The notes beneath the pieces were generated by a model, which made no database searches, had not been told where the DNA came from, and was given only the letters and a program-made list of their open reading frames with translations. From assembly GCF_000282035.1 (NCBI RefSeq), contig NZ_AKKA01000069.1, positions 22,930 to 86,929 of the forward strand: a stretch of DNA of 64,000 nt. The letters are read 5' to 3'. The first letter of the stretch is position 1, and each line of letters opens with the position of its first letter. Made by a program: the position numbers and the translations under genes. Shown piece after piece: positions 62,668-64,000 of this stretch. The stretch comes from Rhizobium sp. CF122. Lineage in GTDB: Bacteria; Pseudomonadota; Alphaproteobacteria; Rhizobiales; Rhizobiaceae.

Positions 62668-63738
62668 ATGAGCAAAGACAGCGAATTTCTCTGGTACATA
62701 CCAAATGACGTCAGGGCGGGCCACCGCGGCGACACAGCGGTCGAAAACCACAACAGCCTGGCGACGTTGACGGAACATGCCAGGGCACTCGAAGAGCATG
62801 GCTGGAAAGGCGCGCTTATAGGAACGGGTTGGGGCAGGCCAGACACCTTCACCGTTGCGGCCTCGCTTACCGCCCGCACCACGAGTTTTGAGCCGCTTAT
62901 CGCGATCCGCCCGGGTTACTGGCGGCCGGCGAACTTCGCCTCGGCCGCCGCCACACTTGATCACCTGACCGGCGGGCGTGTGCGCGTCAATATCGTGTCC
63001 GGTCTCGACAATCTCCCCGCCTATGGCGATCAGGAGGGAGATCAAGCACAGCGCTACGCCCGCACCAGGGAATTTATGCGACTGGTTCGCAAGCTCTGGA
63101 CCGAAGAGAATGTCACCTTTGATGGCGAGCACTTTCGCGTTGGCGAGTCGACCGTCGTGCCACGCATCGAGATCCGCGGAGATCGCCGTCATCCGAAGAT
63201 GTATTTCGGCGGCGCCTCGCAAGCGGCCGAAAGAGTGTCGGCGACCGAGGCCGATGTTCAGCTTTTCTGGGGAGAGCCGTTGGACGGCGTCCGCGAGCGG
63301 ATCGAGCGTCTGAAGGTGTTAAGCCGGGAACTGGACCGCGACCTTCCTCCCCTGGAGTTCGGCCTGCGGATCACCACGCTGGTGCGCGATACCACCGAGC
63401 AGGCCTGGGCCGATGCCGAGGCCAAGGTTGCGCAAATGGCCAAAAGCAGCGGCGCCGGCTGGAGCGATCACCGCAGGGCAGTCGCGGTCGGTCAGCAGCG
63501 ACTACTCGATCTGCATCAGGCCGGCGATGTCCTTGACGACAACCTCTATACCGCGCCCGGCAAATTCGGCGGCGGTGGCGCCGGCACGACCTGGCTGGTC
63601 GGCTCGGCAGCAGACGTCGCCCGCTCCCTACGCAAGTATCAGGATCTGGGCATCACGCACTTCGTGCTTTCCGACACGCCTTACCTGCCGGAAATCAGGC
63701 GACAGGGAAACCAGTTGCTGCCGCTTCTACGCAGTTGA
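62668..63738 (+). CDS. SsuD-like alkanesulfonate monooxygenase (FMNH2-dependent)
   Basis: 356 residues from ATG 62668. Closest in layout to SsuD: FLWYIPNDVRAGHRG, LEEHGWKGALIGTGWGRPDT, PLIAIRPGYWRPANFASAAA, TLDHLTGGRVRVNIVSGLDN, MYFGGASQAAERVSATEADV and the late GGGGAGTTWLVGSAADVARS. SsuD frees sulfite from alkanesulfonates with FMNH2 and O2, leaving an aldehyde. It is last in the plus-strand operon starting at 57569, 67 nt after the previous gene; the ribosome site is weak. No SsuE gene is nearby. Confidence 0.9.
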   Translation: MSKDSEFLWYIPNDVRAGHRGDTAVENHNSLATLTEHARALEEHGWKGALIGTGWGRPDTFTVAASLTARTTSFEPLIAIRPGYWRPANFASAAATLDHLTGGRVRVNIVSGLDNLPAYGDQEGDQAQRYARTREFMRLVRKLWTEENVTFDGEHFRVGESTVVPRIEIRGDRRHPKMYFGGASQAAERVSATEADVQLFWGEPLDGVRERIERLKVLSRELDRDLPPLEFGLRITTLVRDTTEQAWADAEAKVAQMAKSSGAGWSDHRRAVAVGQQRLLDLHQAGDVLDDNLYTAPGKFGGGGAGTTWLVGSAADVARSLRKYQDLGITHFVLSDTPYLPEIRRQGNQLLPLLRS

Positions 63739-64000
63739 GGGGCGGAGTGGTTAAAGAGTGTGGGGAACGCTCGATGTCGATCCTTGGCCGTTCCGAAAGT
63801 GTCCGGTCGGAATAGTCTTCTATCATCAGCCGGTTCTGCACCTATAAGACTGCCTTTCATCGCCGGGTTGAAGTAGGGCTTTAAGAAAAGCTGAACTGGA
63901 AGACGTCACGCGGTGTCGGATCGGCTATGCTTGGCAAAAAGTCCGCTTAAGGACATCAAGAAGAACCCGGCGTTCGTTGGTAAGCGGTGAATCTATCCCA
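63739..64000. other. Right-hand end of window, no gene recognised
   Basis: 262 bp after the SsuD-like stop. No reading frame with a ribosome site is visible on either strand. A weak inverted repeat (GGAACG ... CGTTCC near 63764-63797) might end transcription. Confidence 0.35.

Overview
The window looks like chromosome or large-replicon DNA from a member of the Rhizobiaceae (Rhizobium/Ensifer/Agrobacterium group). It is GC-rich and tightly packed. It carries typical rhizobial protein families: a TolB/TPR regulator with the rhizobial N-terminal DNA-binding-like domain, several class III nucleotide cyclases, many ABC transporters, and IS110-family transposases. I see no rRNA, tRNA or CRISPR array. 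Species and replicon cannot be fixed from the sequence alone.

Layout. (1) 1-4.1 kb: a tetR - membrane fusion protein - RND pump operon on the minus strand; the pump gene runs off the left edge, and a 36-bp imperfect palindrome lies just upstream of tetR. (2) 4.3-7.2 kb: osmC, a soluble class III cyclase and a LacI-type regulator, all minus. (3) 7.27-15.4 kb: a catabolic-looking plus-strand set (phytanoyl-CoA-dioxygenase-like, SDR, SMP-30/gluconolactonase, GH2 glycosidase), broken after the first gene by an intact IS110-family element and a decayed second one. An isolated Shine-Dalgarno plus ATG remains at the left edge of the insertion. (4) 15.4-18.5 kb: minus-strand lipoprotein, L,D-transpeptidase coupled to a betaine-type binding protein, hydrolase, small protein. 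(5) 18.9-32.2 kb: a TolB/TPR regulator, a conserved hypothetical, DUF2950/DUF3300 genes facing a DUF3302-HlyD-SulP-PPK2-AI-2E-cyclase run, then a rhodanese pseudogene with three single-base deletions.

(6) 32.9-63.7 kb is the most striking part: a roughly 31-kb organosulfur island. It holds an SsuABC-type importer with two permeases, a complete DppBCDF-type importer, three related family-5 binding proteins, five luciferase-type FMNH2 monooxygenases (three DszA/NtaA-like, one SfnG-like, one SsuD-like), four acyl-CoA-dehydrogenase-fold flavoproteins (three DszC/SfnB-like, one more distant), a nitroreductase, a DUF3088 protein with a CPHC motif, a LysR regulator, an FAD/NAD(P) protein and an aldo/keto reductase. 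The gene at 60388-61425 would be called a binding protein by fold, but it has no signal peptide. It keeps the catalytic pattern of the desulfinase DszB (Cys, then His-x9-Arg-x2-Gly). With DszC-like and DszA-like neighbours, the island could encode a whole 4S-like route from thioether or sulfone through sulfinate to sulfite, in an organism not classically linked to it. Substrates are not determined by the sequence.

Within the island, one DszC-like + DszA-like gene pair (40126-42674) is followed by a paralogous pair (43040-45582), which looks like a tandem module duplication. A small DUF3088 gene lies between them.
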